A stretch of DNA of 64,000 bases, from the NCBI GenBank assembly GCA_963788055.1, contig CAWBFA010000001.1, positions 558,001 through 622,000 of the forward strand, written 5' to 3'. Both the position numbers and the translations under genes were made by a program. Positions 52,320 to 61,267 of this stretch are shown here, piece by piece (the stretch's first letter is position 1; the number at the start of each line of letters is the position of its first letter). The notes below the pieces were generated by a model. That model saw only the letters and a list, made by a program, of their open reading frames with translations, made no database searches and was not told where the DNA came from. Source of the stretch: JACCTU01 sp963788055 (lineage in GTDB: Bacteria; Actinomycetota; Thermoleophilia; Gaiellales; Gaiellaceae).

Positions 52320-52624
52320 GGGGCGTAGTCGGTCGCGCCGCGGGCGTAGAGGTGGAACGCCGCGTCGAGGACGTCGGTCAGGCGTCGCGGCCAGCCGGGA
52401 AAGGCGGCGCGGTCGGCGACCGCCGTGCGGGCCCACTGCTCGGCCGCGTCGTACGCGTCGGCGAGCTCCTCGAGGGTGAACGTCTGGCCGACTCGGCGTC
52501 GGAGGTCGTCGATCACGGCGTCGAAGGCGCCGAGCAAGCGAGGGTCGAGCTTGACCGCCTCGTCGAAGCGCCGACCCCCTTCCTCCCACTGGCTCCGCGC
52601 CAGCCTGACTGCGACGGCCTCCAT
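52316..52624 (-). CDS. Helical hypothetical protein, 102 residues
   Basis: The gene encodes an all-helical acidic/basic protein (AVRLARSQWEEGGRRFDEAV, FDAVIDDLRRRVGQTFTLEE, AYDAAEQWARTAVADRAAFP). No motif or membrane segment is seen. It sits between DUF501 and the small membrane protein, all on the minus strand, so it probably shares their transcript. The role is unknown. Confidence 0.65.
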   Translation of the reverse strand: MEAVAVRLARSQWEEGGRRFDEAVKLDPRLLGAFDAVIDDLRRRVGQTFTLEELADAYDAAEQWARTAVADRAAFPGWPRRLTDVLDAAFHLYARGATDYAP

Positions 52625-52633
52625 GCGCTGAGG

Positions 52634-53098
52634 TTAGTGGGCCTCGTCCATGCAGCAGCGATCGGTTGGCCAGAGCGGCTCGACCTCCGAGACGATCCGG
52701 CGCCCGAGCTCGTAACCGGGGCGCGCGAGCGCGAACGCTGCGTGCGCGTGCAGGCATTTGAGGCTTCCCGTGCGCATCGCGCCGCCGATCCCACCCGGCA
52801 GCTCCGGGCGCAGGCGCCGCTGCTCGGCGTGCGCGGACTCGAGGCTCGCCGCGAGCTCGGGGTCCTCCTGCGCCGCCCGGGTCCACCGTTCGACGCCACC
52901 GGCGGCCTCGAGGCGGGAGATCGCGGCGACCAGCGCCGGGCACGTCACGTAGTAGGTCGTCGGGAACGGCTCGCCGCTATCGTCGAACGGCGCCTGCTCG
53001 GTCACCGCAGGGCGACCCCAGGGACAGCGCACGACCACGCGGCGAAACGCGCGTGGCGCCCGACCGAGTTGCCGCTCGACGATCTGCCTATCGTCCAC
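52634..53098 (-). CDS. DUF501 protein
   Basis: This 154-residue protein follows ftsB in most actinobacteria. RQLGRAPRAFRRVVVRCPWG is the family opening, and PFPTTYYVTCPALVAAISRL and GGIGGAMRTGSLKCLHAHAA follow. The Cys and His residues (CPWG, TCP, KCLHAH, CCMDEAH) could bind metal. No function is known. GTG at 53098 overlaps the ftsB stop. The order eno-pyk-ftsB-DUF501 is here interrupted by pyk. Confidence 0.88.
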   Translation of the reverse strand: MDDRQIVERQLGRAPRAFRRVVVRCPWGRPAVTEQAPFDDSGEPFPTTYYVTCPALVAAISRLEAAGGVERWTRAAQEDPELAASLESAHAEQRRLRPELPGGIGGAMRTGSLKCLHAHAAFALARPGYELGRRIVSEVEPLWPTDRCCMDEAH

Positions 53099-53432
53099 CG
53101 CGGGCGATCGTAGCCCCGGTTCGCTTGGCTGCCCGCCAAGCGGGGATCCCCTTGACGATGAAGAGCTGCTCGCCCGGCTTGACGTAGCCGATCCTCCGGG
53201 CCTCTCGCGCGACCGCGGCCTCGCTCTCAACGTACCGCAGGCGCCGTTCGAGCGCCGCGCGCCGCTGCGCGAGCGCCGTGACCTGCGCTTGCCGAGCCGC
53301 AGCGGCGTCCTGCCGCTCGAGATAGGTGCGGACGGGCCGGTAGTAGAGAAGGCCGACGAGCACGAGCGCGCCGACCGCGAGCCAGCGGAGCGCGAGGCTC
53401 GAGCGGGATGGTCTACGCGAAGCCTTCGCCAT
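53088..53432 (-). CDS. ftsB: FtsB/DivIC-like septum formation initiator
   Basis: This 114-residue bitopic protein belongs to the cell-division complex with FtsL and FtsQ. One membrane helix (LRWLAVGALVLVGLLYY) is followed by a coiled coil (AAAARQAQVTALAQRRAALE, then RLRYVESEAAVAREARRIGY) and the family end YVKPGEQLFIV. ATG at 53432. It overlaps DUF501 by 11 bases. Confidence 0.88.
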   Translation of the reverse strand: MAKASRRPSRSSLALRWLAVGALVLVGLLYYRPVRTYLERQDAAAARQAQVTALAQRRAALERRLRYVESEAAVAREARRIGYVKPGEQLFIVKGIPAWRAAKRTGATIARGGR

Positions 53433-53466
53433 CGTCGCGCCCACTTCGCGCGAAGCCTGGCGACTC

Positions 53467-54882
53467 CTACGCGACCTCGACCTTGATCACGTTCGTCGAG
53501 CCCGGGATGTTCACGGCGGTGCCCGCGGTGATCACGACGCGGTCGCCCTCCGTCACGAGCCCGCTGTCGCGCACGGCGTCGAGCGACACCTGCCAGAGAT
53601 CCTCGACGTTCTGCGCCTCCTCGATCCCCCACGGGGTCACGCCCCATTCGAGCGCCATGTGCTGGAGCGCGTACTGGTGGTGGCTGAGCCCGAGGATCGG
53701 GCGGCGCGGCCGCAAGCGGGCGACGACGGACGCCGTCCGGCCCGTGAACGTCGGCACCACGATCGCGCGCGCGCCGAGCGCCTCGGCGAGGTCGCAGGCC
53801 GCGTTCGACATCGCCTCCCCGATCGTCGGCTGCTCGCCGGCCTCGGGGAGTTGGTGCCGGTAGCCGAGGCTCGGCTCGACGGCGCGCGCGATCCGATCCA
53901 TGTACGAGACCGCTTCGACGGGGTATTCGCCCACCGCCGTCTCTCCGGAGAGCATCACGGCGGACGTCCCGTCGAGCACGGCGTTTGCAACGTCGCTGGC
54001 CTCGGCACGGGTCGGCTCGGGTTGATGGATCATCGACTCGAGCATCTGGGTCGCGGTGATCACCGGCTTTCCACGGTCGAGCGCGCGCTGGATGATCCGC
54101 TTCTGGAGGAGCGGTACTGAGGCGGGCCCGATCTCCACGCCGAGATCGCCCCGCGCCACCATCACAGCGTCCGACTCCTGGAGGATCTCGTCGAGCGCGT
54201 CGACCGCCTCGGACTTCTCGATCTTCGCGATCACGTGCGCGTGCGAATCCGCCTGCGAGATGAGCGCTCGCAGGTCACGGACGTCCGCCGCAGAGCGCAC
54301 GAACGACAGCGCGACGAAGTCGACTCCGAGGTTGAGCGCGAACTCGAGATCCTCGGTGTCCTTCCGGGTGAGCGCGGGAATCGGGATCGGCACGCCGGGC
54401 AGGTTCACGCCCTTGTGAGCGCTCACCGGGCCGCCGACCATCACCGTGCAACTCGCCTTCCCTCTCTTGACCTCGCGCACGAGCAGACGGACGTGGCCGT
54501 CGTCGATCAGCACCTCGTGCCCGGGTCGCAGCACGTCGCCGATCACGGCGGGGCTCACGGGAAGGCAGCCGTCGATCGACTCCTGGCCACCGACGATCAC
54601 GATCTCCTCGCCGCGTTCGAGTGAGACCGCCTCGAGGAGATCGCCGATCCGGAGCTTCGGACCCTGGAGGTCGGCGATCAGGGCGAGCGGGCGGCGGATG
54701 TCCTCCTGCGCATCGCGAAGCAGCCGGACCGTCTCGGCGTGTTGCTCGTGCGTCCCGTGCGAGAAGTTGAGTCGGGCGCTGTCCATGCCCGCGCGGATGA
54801 GCGCCTCGATCGTCTGCACGTTCGCCGACGCGGGCCCGATCGTCGCGACGATCTTCGTGCGTCGCGGTTCGGCTGCGGACAT
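53467..54882 (-). CDS. pyk: Pyruvate kinase
   Basis: This 471-residue enzyme makes pyruvate and ATP from phosphoenolpyruvate. It opens with RRTKIVATIGPASANVQTIE, and DSARLNFSHGTHEQHAE, IADLQGPKLRIGDL and VIAKIEKSEAVDALDEIL carry substrate and metal residues. VMVARGDLGVEIGPASVPLL and VITATQMLESMIHQPEPTRA are the signature. ATG at 54882. It lies downstream of eno on the same strand, so the two last glycolytic steps are paired. Confidence 0.96.
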   Translation of the reverse strand: MSAAEPRRTKIVATIGPASANVQTIEALIRAGMDSARLNFSHGTHEQHAETVRLLRDAQEDIRRPLALIADLQGPKLRIGDLLEAVSLERGEEIVIVGGQESIDGCLPVSPAVIGDVLRPGHEVLIDDGHVRLLVREVKRGKASCTVMVGGPVSAHKGVNLPGVPIPIPALTRKDTEDLEFALNLGVDFVALSFVRSAADVRDLRALISQADSHAHVIAKIEKSEAVDALDEILQESDAVMVARGDLGVEIGPASVPLLQKRIIQRALDRGKPVITATQMLESMIHQPEPTRAEASDVANAVLDGTSAVMLSGETAVGEYPVEAVSYMDRIARAVEPSLGYRHQLPEAGEQPTIGEAMSNAACDLAEALGARAIVVPTFTGRTASVVARLRPRRPILGLSHHQYALQHMALEWGVTPWGIEEAQNVEDLWQVSLDAVRDSGLVTEGDRVVITAGTAVNIPGSTNVIKVEVA

Positions 54883-54912
54883 GGGTCCTAGCGTAGCGAG
54901 GGGGTCAGCCGC

Positions 54913-56184
54913 TCACGTGCGCGAGCGAGGAAACGCGTCGCGGCCGGGGTACTCGGCGCGCGGCCCGAGCTCCTCTTCGATGCGGAGCAGCTGGTTGTAC
55001 TTCGCGACCCGGTCCGAACGAGCGGGAGCGCCGGTCTTGATCTGGCCGGTGCCAAGCGCGACCGCGAGGTCGGCGATCGTCGTGTCCTCGGTCTCGCCGG
55101 ACCGGTGCGACATGACCACCGTGTAGCCGTTTGCCTGCGCGAGCCGCACCGCCTCGATCGTCTCGGTCAGCGTGCCGATCTGGTTGACCTTGACGAGGAT
55201 CGAGTTGGCGACGCCGCGTTCGATCCCCTCACGGAGCCGTTCAGGGTTCGTCACGAACAGGTCGTCGCCGACGAGCTGGACCCGCTCGCCGACCTCTCGC
55301 GTGAGCTGGGACCACGCGTCCCAGTCGTCCTCCGCGGCGCCGTCCTCGATCGACACGATCGGGTAGCGCTCGACGAGCCCGGCCCAGAAGGCCGGCAGGT
55401 CGCTCGAGGACTTCTCGCGGCCCTCGAAGCGGTACATGCCGCCCTCATAGATCTCGCTCGTCGCCGGATCCAGCGCGATTGCGACACGCTCCAGGTGCCC
55501 GGCCCGTTCCGCGGCCTCGAGGATCGCCTCGATCGCGTCCTCGCTCGAGGGCAGGTCGGGCGCGAAGCCACCCTCGTCGCCGAGGCCGACGTCGAGGCCG
55601 CGCTCGCGCAGGAGCTGTTTGAGCGCGTGGTAGACCTCGACGCCGAGACGAAGACCCTCCGAGAACGAGTCTGCTCCAACCGGCACGACCATGAACTCCT
55701 GCAGGTCGATCGAGTTCTCCGCGTGCGCGCCGCCGTTGATCACGTTCAGCATCGGAACGGGCAACGTCACGGCGTCGGCGCCGCCGAGTGCGCGGTAGAG
55801 CGGCTGCCCGGCGTCGTCGGCCGCGGCCTTCGAGACGGCCAACGAGACGCCGAGGATCGCGTTCGCTCCGAGCCTGCCCTTGTTCGGCGTCCCGTCGAGC
55901 TCCCGCAGCAGGGCGTCGAGCTCTTCCTGCTCCTCCGCGTCCCGACCGACGACTGCGCTCGCGATCTCGCCGTTGACGTTCGCAACCGCGCGAGTGACGG
56001 CCTTCCCGCCGTACTCATCGCCGCCGTCCCGAAGCTCGACTGCTTCGTGCACTCCCGTCGACGCGCCCGAGGGAACCGCCGCGCGACCGCCGGCGCCCGA
56101 CTCGAGCTGAACGTCGACCTCGACGGTGGGGTTGCCGCGTGAGTCGAGCACCTGCCTCGCGTGCACGCGTGCGATTGCGCTCAC
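54913..56184 (-). CDS. eno: Enolase
   Basis: This 423-residue enzyme converts 2-phosphoglycerate to phosphoenolpyruvate. RVHARQVLDSRGNPTVEVDV opens the protein, GASTGVHEAVELRD and GGAHAENSIDLQEFMVVPVG follow, LVGDDLFVTNPERLREGIER carries a metal Asp, LVKVNQIGTLTETIEAVRLA has the catalytic Lys, and MSHRSGETEDTTIADLAVAL is the family signature. GTG at 56184 overlaps the mazG stop. Confidence 0.97.
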   Translation of the reverse strand: MSAIARVHARQVLDSRGNPTVEVDVQLESGAGGRAAVPSGASTGVHEAVELRDGGDEYGGKAVTRAVANVNGEIASAVVGRDAEEQEELDALLRELDGTPNKGRLGANAILGVSLAVSKAAADDAGQPLYRALGGADAVTLPVPMLNVINGGAHAENSIDLQEFMVVPVGADSFSEGLRLGVEVYHALKQLLRERGLDVGLGDEGGFAPDLPSSEDAIEAILEAAERAGHLERVAIALDPATSEIYEGGMYRFEGREKSSSDLPAFWAGLVERYPIVSIEDGAAEDDWDAWSQLTREVGERVQLVGDDLFVTNPERLREGIERGVANSILVKVNQIGTLTETIEAVRLAQANGYTVVMSHRSGETEDTTIADLAVALGTGQIKTGAPARSDRVAKYNQLLRIEEELGPRAEYPGRDAFPRSRT

Positions 56185-56966
56185 TCGGCCTCCTTCGCCT
56201 TGTCGAAGTAGCGGTCCTGCTCGTCGAGCGCGAGCTCGCTCCAGGCCGAGCCGTCGGCCGCAGCGAGGCGCTCGGCCTCCTCGACGCGCTCGACGAAGCG
56301 CTGCGTCGCGCGGCGCAGCTCGAGCTCGGGGTCAACGTTCAGCCTGCGCGCGACGTTGACCGCCGCGAAGAGCACATCGCCGAGCTCGGCTGCCTGGCGC
56401 GGGTCTGGCGGCATCTCGGGCGCGGGCTCGTCGCCAAGCTCGGCGTGGAGCTCGCGGAGCTCGTCCTCGAGGTCCGCGAGCGCTCCGGCGGCGTTCGGAT
56501 ACTCGAAGCCGACCGCCGCCGCTCGCCGCTGCACCTTGCGCGCGAGCAGCAGCGCCGGGAGGTTCTCGGGGACGTGGTGGAAGACGCCTGCGCGTCCTTC
56601 CTGCTCGCGCTTGATCCGCTCCCAGTTCTCGCGAACTCGGCCGGCGGTCGCCGCCTCGACCTCGCCGAACACGTGCGGATGCCGCAGGACGAGCTTCGCG
56701 TACACGGCACGAGCAACCGCCTCGAGGTCACCCTGGCCGCGCTCGGAGAGGAGGAGCGCGAGGAAGTAGACCTGGAAGAGCAGGTCGCCGAGCTCGTCGA
56801 GCAGCTTCTCGTCGTCGCCTGCGAGCGCGGCGTCAGCGACCTCGTAGGCCTCCTCGACGGTGTGCGGCACGATCGTCGCCGCGGTCTGCTCGCGGTCCCA
56901 GGGACAGTCGCGCCGTAAGCGCTCGGTCAGACGCTGCAGGTCGAGCAGCGCCTCCGTGAGGGTCAC
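56181..56966 (-). CDS. mazG: MazG nucleoside-triphosphate pyrophosphohydrolase
   Basis: This 261-residue protein removes pyrophosphate from non-canonical or surplus NTPs. The first MazG domain has CPWDREQTAATIVPHTVEEA, then AYEVADAALAGDDEKLLDEL and GDLLFQVYFLALL, the metal EExxE-DxxD pattern. The second has FEYPNAAGALADLEDELREL and ELGDVLFAAVNVARRL. GTG at 56966 overlaps the expected stop of the PrsA-type gene (GTGA). Confidence 0.94.
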   Translation of the reverse strand: MTLTEALLDLQRLTERLRRDCPWDREQTAATIVPHTVEEAYEVADAALAGDDEKLLDELGDLLFQVYFLALLLSERGQGDLEAVARAVYAKLVLRHPHVFGEVEAATAGRVRENWERIKREQEGRAGVFHHVPENLPALLLARKVQRRAAAVGFEYPNAAGALADLEDELRELHAELGDEPAPEMPPDPRQAAELGDVLFAAVNVARRLNVDPELELRRATQRFVERVEEAERLAAADGSAWSELALDEQDRYFDKAKEAE

Positions 56967-57966
56967 TGCGTCGCGGTGGTGGTGTACCGGTGGTGGCGGG
57001 CGGCGCGTAGCCGACCTGATAGGCGATCTTGTCCTCGAACTCGTCGTTGGTCTCCTTGGACCAGTCCGTGATCGCCTTCTGGCGCTTCTCCTGCAGCAGC
57101 TGCTGCCGGATCTGCTCCTTGACGTCCTTCAGCGGCGTCTGCGACGGAGGCTTCACGTCGCTGAGCGCCTCGATGATGTGGTAGCCGTACTGCGTCTTGA
57201 CCGGCGCGGAGAGCGCGTTCTTCTTGAGCTCGAACGCGACCTTGTCGAACTCGGGCACAGTCTCGCCCTTACGGACGGTCAGCTTGCCGCCGTTCTGCTT
57301 CGAGCCGGGATCGGTCGAGTACTTCTTCGCGAGCGCGGCGAAGTTCCCGCCGTTCTCGAGCTGGCGGTGGATGTCGTCCGCGCGCGCCTTCTTCGCGACG
57401 AGGATATGGCGCACGTCGCGCGAGGCCGCCACCTTGTAGTCGGCCTTGTGCTTGTTGTAGTAGTCCTCGACGTCGCTGTCGGTGACCTTCACGTCCGAGG
57501 TCACCTTCGCGTAGATCTTCTCGGAGAGGAGCTGGCTCTCGATCTCGCTGCGAACTTGATCGACGGTCAGCCCCTGCGACTTCAGGTTCTTCTGGAACTC
57601 GTCCTCTTTCCCGCCGAAGTACTGCTGCTTGACCTGCTTCAACCGGGCGTCGATCTCCTTGTCGGTCACCTCGACGTCGAGATCATCGGCCTTCTGGCGG
57701 TACTTCTCCTGCTGGACGAGGTACTGGATGGCCTGGTTCTGCAGCGTCTTGTACTCGGGTGTGCCGACCTTCGGGAAGGCACGCTTGTTCTGCGCGTAGG
57801 AAGTCTTCGCACGGCTGAGCAGCGCGTCGAACTCGGCCTTCGTGATCTCCTCGCCGCCCACGACCGCCACCGCCCCGTCGGGGACGTTCTGGTCGTCGCC
57901 GCCGCACCCGGCCAGGCCGAGCGTGAGCGACGCGAGCGCGATGACGATGAGGGCGAGCTTTCGCAC
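56963..57966 (-). CDS. PrsA/SurA-type peptidyl-prolyl isomerase lipoprotein, C-terminal frameshift
   Basis: This is an exported chaperone of about 334 residues. A lipoprotein signal (KLALIVIALASLTLGLAGC) precedes a SurA-like N-terminal helical domain and one parvulin domain (SRDVRHILVAKKARADDIHR, FAALAKKYSTDPGSKQNGG, YGYHIIEALSDV). GTG at 57966 lacks a clear ribosome site. As read, the frame runs past mazG's start, but one base change near 56985 gives ATTTATQ and a TGA that forms GTGA with mazG, which I take as the true end. Confidence 0.87.
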
Positions 57967-57979
57967 AGAAGAAAAGCGC

Positions 57980-60900
57980 CTAGGCAGCCTGGCGCGCGTC
58001 GAGAATAGCATCGACCAGGCGGGTCGCCCCCGAGAATTCATCTGTTCTAAACGTGATTTCCCGGTTCCCCGTGCTGTAGACGGCGGCGGCAACGCGGTTG
58101 CGAAGCTCCCGCAGCTCGTCTGAGCCGAGCACCATCGGCCCCACAGCCGCGCGCCCGCCCCGGTACACGAGGTAGTCCGCTCCGATCCGTGCGAGCTTCA
58201 GCTTCGCGTCCTGGATCGCGAAGAGGTTCTCCACCGGCTCGGGCACGGGGCCGAAGCGGTCCTCGGTCGCCGCATGGAGCTCGCGGAGCTCGTCGTCGGT
58301 CTCAGTGAGGGCCAGGCGGCGGTGGAGGTCGATCTTGAGCGCCTCGGAGCCGATGTACGCAGCCGGGACGTACGCGTCGACGCGTGCGTCGACCCGCACG
58401 GGGCGCGCCGCGGTCCGGCGCTGGCCCGAGAGCTCCGCCACAGCCTCGTGCAGGAGCTCGACGTACAGCTCGAACCCGACCGCGGCGACGTGTCCTGACT
58501 GCTCGGCGCCGAGCAGGTCGCCGGCGCCGCGGATCTCGAGGTCGCGCATCGCGATTGCGAAGCCGGCACCGAGCTCGGTGTGGTCGGCGAGCGTCGAGAG
58601 CCGGGCGCGTGCCTCGGGCGTGAGCTCGTGTGCATCGGGATAGAGGAGGTACGCGTACGCGGTCTGGTCGGATCGGCCGACGCGTCCGCGGATCTGGTAC
58701 AGCTGGGCAAGGCCGAGCGTGTCGGCGCGCTCGACGATCAGCGTGTTCGCCTGCGGGATGTCGAGGCCGGACTCGATGATCGTCGTCGACACGAGCACGT
58801 CCGCGTCGCCCCGCAGGAACGCGTGCATCTGCTCCTCGAGCTCGCGTTCGCGCATCTGCCCGTGCGCGACGAGGAAGCGGAGCTTCGGGCTGAGCTGCTG
58901 CAGCTTCGCGGCCGCCTCCTCGATCGTCTCGACTCGGTTGTGGAGGTAGAACGCCTGCCCCTCGCGCGCGACCTCGCGCTCGAGCGCCGTCGTGATCAGC
59001 TCCTCCTCGTACTCGCCGACGTGCGTGCGAATCGGGCGGCGACCCTCGGGCGGCGTTTCGATGATCGAGATGTCGCGAAGCCCCGAGAGCGACATGTGCA
59101 GGGTGCGCGGGATGGGCGTCGCCGAGAGCGCGAGCACGTCGACCTCGAGCCGCAGCTGGCGAAGCAGCTCCTTCTGCGCGACACCGAAGCGCTGCTCCTC
59201 GTCGACGACCACGAGCCCGAGGTCCTTCGGGATCACATCGCGCGAGAGGATGCGGTGCGTACCGATCAAGACGTCGATCTTTCCTGCGGAGAAGTCGGCC
59301 AGTATGCGCTTCGTCTCCGCGCTCGATCGAAAGCGCGAAACCATCTCCACCTCGACGGGGAAGTCGCGGAACCGCTCGCGAAACGTGTTCCAGTGCTGCT
59401 CCGCGAGGATCGTCGTCGGCGCGAGCACCAGCGTCTGCTTGCCGTTGACTGCGACCGCGAAGGCGGCGCGGATCGCGACCTCGGTCTTCCCGAAGCCGAC
59501 GTCGCCGCAGACGAGCCGGTCCATCGGGTGTGGGGCCTCGAGGTCCTCCTTGACGGCCTCGATCGCGCGCTGCTGGTCCTCCGTCTCGCTGTAGGGGAAC
59601 TCGGCCTCCAGCCGCTCGAGCCACTCGTGGTCGAGCGAGTACGCGGAGCCGGGCGCCTGCTGCCGCTCGGCGTAGAGGCGGATCAGATCGCCCGCGAGCT
59701 CGTGCACCCCTGCGCGCGCACGCGACTTGAGTCGATCCCACGCCTTGCCCCCGAGTTTCGAGAGCGCCGGAGCCTTTGCGTCCGCCCCGATGTACCGCGA
59801 GACCTTGCCGATCTGCTCGTGCGGGACGTAGAGCCGGTCGTCCCCGCGGAACGCGAGGAAGAGGTAGTCGCGGGTGACGCCTGCGATCGTCTTCGTCTCG
59901 AAGCCGAGCAGCTTCCCGACACCGTGATCCTCGTGGACGACGAAGTCGCCGGTGCGCAGGTCGGCGAACGACTGGAGCGCTCGCCCGAGCCGCCCAGCGG
60001 CGCGCGGCGCGCGGCGACGGAAGACCTGCGAGTCGGGCAGGAGGACGAGTCCGAGGTCGCGCCAGACGAAGCCGCGGCGCGCCGGCGCGATCGCGAAGAC
60101 GAGCCCGGCTTCGCTCGGCAAGCCTTCGCCCTCGTCGAGCACGCGCGCCTCGATCCGCCGCAGCATGTTCTGCGTGCGAAGCGCCTCGCCCCTGTGCGGG
60201 AACGACACGACGACGCGGTTGCCGGCGCGCACGAGCCCCGAGAGCTCCTTCTCGGCCTCGGCGAGACCACGCGCTGCGATCGCGGGCTTCTGCGCCTCGA
60301 ACGCGAACGCCTGGCCCGACGGCAGCGGGTCGAGCTCAGTCGCTCCTTTCAGGTCGAAGTCGTCACGCCCGAACTCCTCGAGCCAGACGCGCTTCACCTC
60401 GTTGGGCTCCCACACGACGTCGGGGGCGCGCTCGAGCACGGGCACGAGGTCGTCGGGAACGCTCGGAGCCTCGCCCTCGTCCGCGAGCAGCAAGCTGGTG
60501 CTCGGGTCGAGCGCGTCGAGCCTGCGCTCGGCTGCCGGATAGACGACGGCGTCGTCGACCGGATGCAGTGCGCGCTGGGTGAACGGCGAAAACGCGCGCA
60601 CCTGTTCGACCTCGTCGCCGAAGAGCTCGACGCGGATCGGCTCCCGGCCGGTCGTCGGGAAGACGTCGATCAGGCCGCCGCGCACCGCGAACTGCCCGCG
60701 GTCCTCGACGCGCTCGACGCGCTCGTACCCGGCGAGCGCGAGCGCTTCCGACAGGCCTTCGACGCCCGGCTCCGCACCGACCGCGATGCGGATCGGTTCG
60801 GGCCGGTCGCTGCGTGGGGGAACTCGCTCGGCAAGCGCCGCCGCCGAGGCCCACACGAGGCCGCCGTCGGCGAGCACGTCGAGCGCGCGAGCCCGTTCGC

Positions 60901-61213
60901 CCACGAGGTGCGGCGGCGGCGTGAGACCCGACTCCCAGCGTACGCCGCGGCTCGGCAGGAACGCGACCCGCTCGGAGCCGAGGTACCAGCCCGCAGCTTC
61001 GGCGAGGTCGCGCGCGTCGGCGTCCTCGGGCGCGAGCGCGACGAGCCCCCGGCCGAGCTCCTCGTAGAGCGCCGCGACGACGAGCGGCAGCGCGGACTCC
61101 GAGACGCGTGCGCGCGCGGGGAGCGCCTGCGAAAACTCGCGCAGGCGCTCGCTCCCCTCGACCTCGCGGAGGAGCGGGTGCAGGACGGGAAGCTCGAGCG
61201 TCGGGCGGTCCAT
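57980..61213 (-). CDS. mfd: Transcription-repair coupling factor Mfd
   Basis: This 1077-residue translocase removes stalled RNA polymerase and recruits UvrA. The UvrB-like N-terminal part spans residues 1-430. The RNA-polymerase interaction domain is DLRTGDFVVHEDHGVGKLLG. The helicase core has DRLVCGDVGFGKTEVAIRAA (Walker A), LGLVVVDEEQRFGVAQKELL (DEEQ), ALSATPIPRTLHMSLSGLRD and STTIIESGLDIPQANTLIVE. The C-terminal TRCF domain includes LEIRGAGDLLGAEQSGHVAA. ATG at 61213. The frame is intact over 3.2 kb. Confidence 0.97.
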   Translation of the reverse strand: MDRPTLELPVLHPLLREVEGSERLREFSQALPARARVSESALPLVVAALYEELGRGLVALAPEDADARDLAEAAGWYLGSERVAFLPSRGVRWESGLTPPPHLVGERARALDVLADGGLVWASAAALAERVPPRSDRPEPIRIAVGAEPGVEGLSEALALAGYERVERVEDRGQFAVRGGLIDVFPTTGREPIRVELFGDEVEQVRAFSPFTQRALHPVDDAVVYPAAERRLDALDPSTSLLLADEGEAPSVPDDLVPVLERAPDVVWEPNEVKRVWLEEFGRDDFDLKGATELDPLPSGQAFAFEAQKPAIAARGLAEAEKELSGLVRAGNRVVVSFPHRGEALRTQNMLRRIEARVLDEGEGLPSEAGLVFAIAPARRGFVWRDLGLVLLPDSQVFRRRAPRAAGRLGRALQSFADLRTGDFVVHEDHGVGKLLGFETKTIAGVTRDYLFLAFRGDDRLYVPHEQIGKVSRYIGADAKAPALSKLGGKAWDRLKSRARAGVHELAGDLIRLYAERQQAPGSAYSLDHEWLERLEAEFPYSETEDQQRAIEAVKEDLEAPHPMDRLVCGDVGFGKTEVAIRAAFAVAVNGKQTLVLAPTTILAEQHWNTFRERFRDFPVEVEMVSRFRSSAETKRILADFSAGKIDVLIGTHRILSRDVIPKDLGLVVVDEEQRFGVAQKELLRQLRLEVDVLALSATPIPRTLHMSLSGLRDISIIETPPEGRRPIRTHVGEYEEELITTALEREVAREGQAFYLHNRVETIEEAAAKLQQLSPKLRFLVAHGQMRERELEEQMHAFLRGDADVLVSTTIIESGLDIPQANTLIVERADTLGLAQLYQIRGRVGRSDQTAYAYLLYPDAHELTPEARARLSTLADHTELGAGFAIAMRDLEIRGAGDLLGAEQSGHVAAVGFELYVELLHEAVAELSGQRRTAARPVRVDARVDAYVPAAYIGSEALKIDLHRRLALTETDDELRELHAATEDRFGPVPEPVENLFAIQDAKLKLARIGADYLVYRGGRAAVGPMVLGSDELRELRNRVAAAVYSTGNREITFRTDEFSGATRLVDAILDARQAA

Positions 61214-61267
61214 GACGAATGACGGGACACGCGTCCCGCCGGGACTGAGCGTAGACCCACGTTCGAG

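Noticed and set aside
58580..61222. An 880-codon open frame on the + strand opposite mfd
   Set aside because: It is a GC-bias shadow: low-complexity Arg/Leu/Glu/Val/Asp-rich translation with no motif, fully antisense to a complete mfd.
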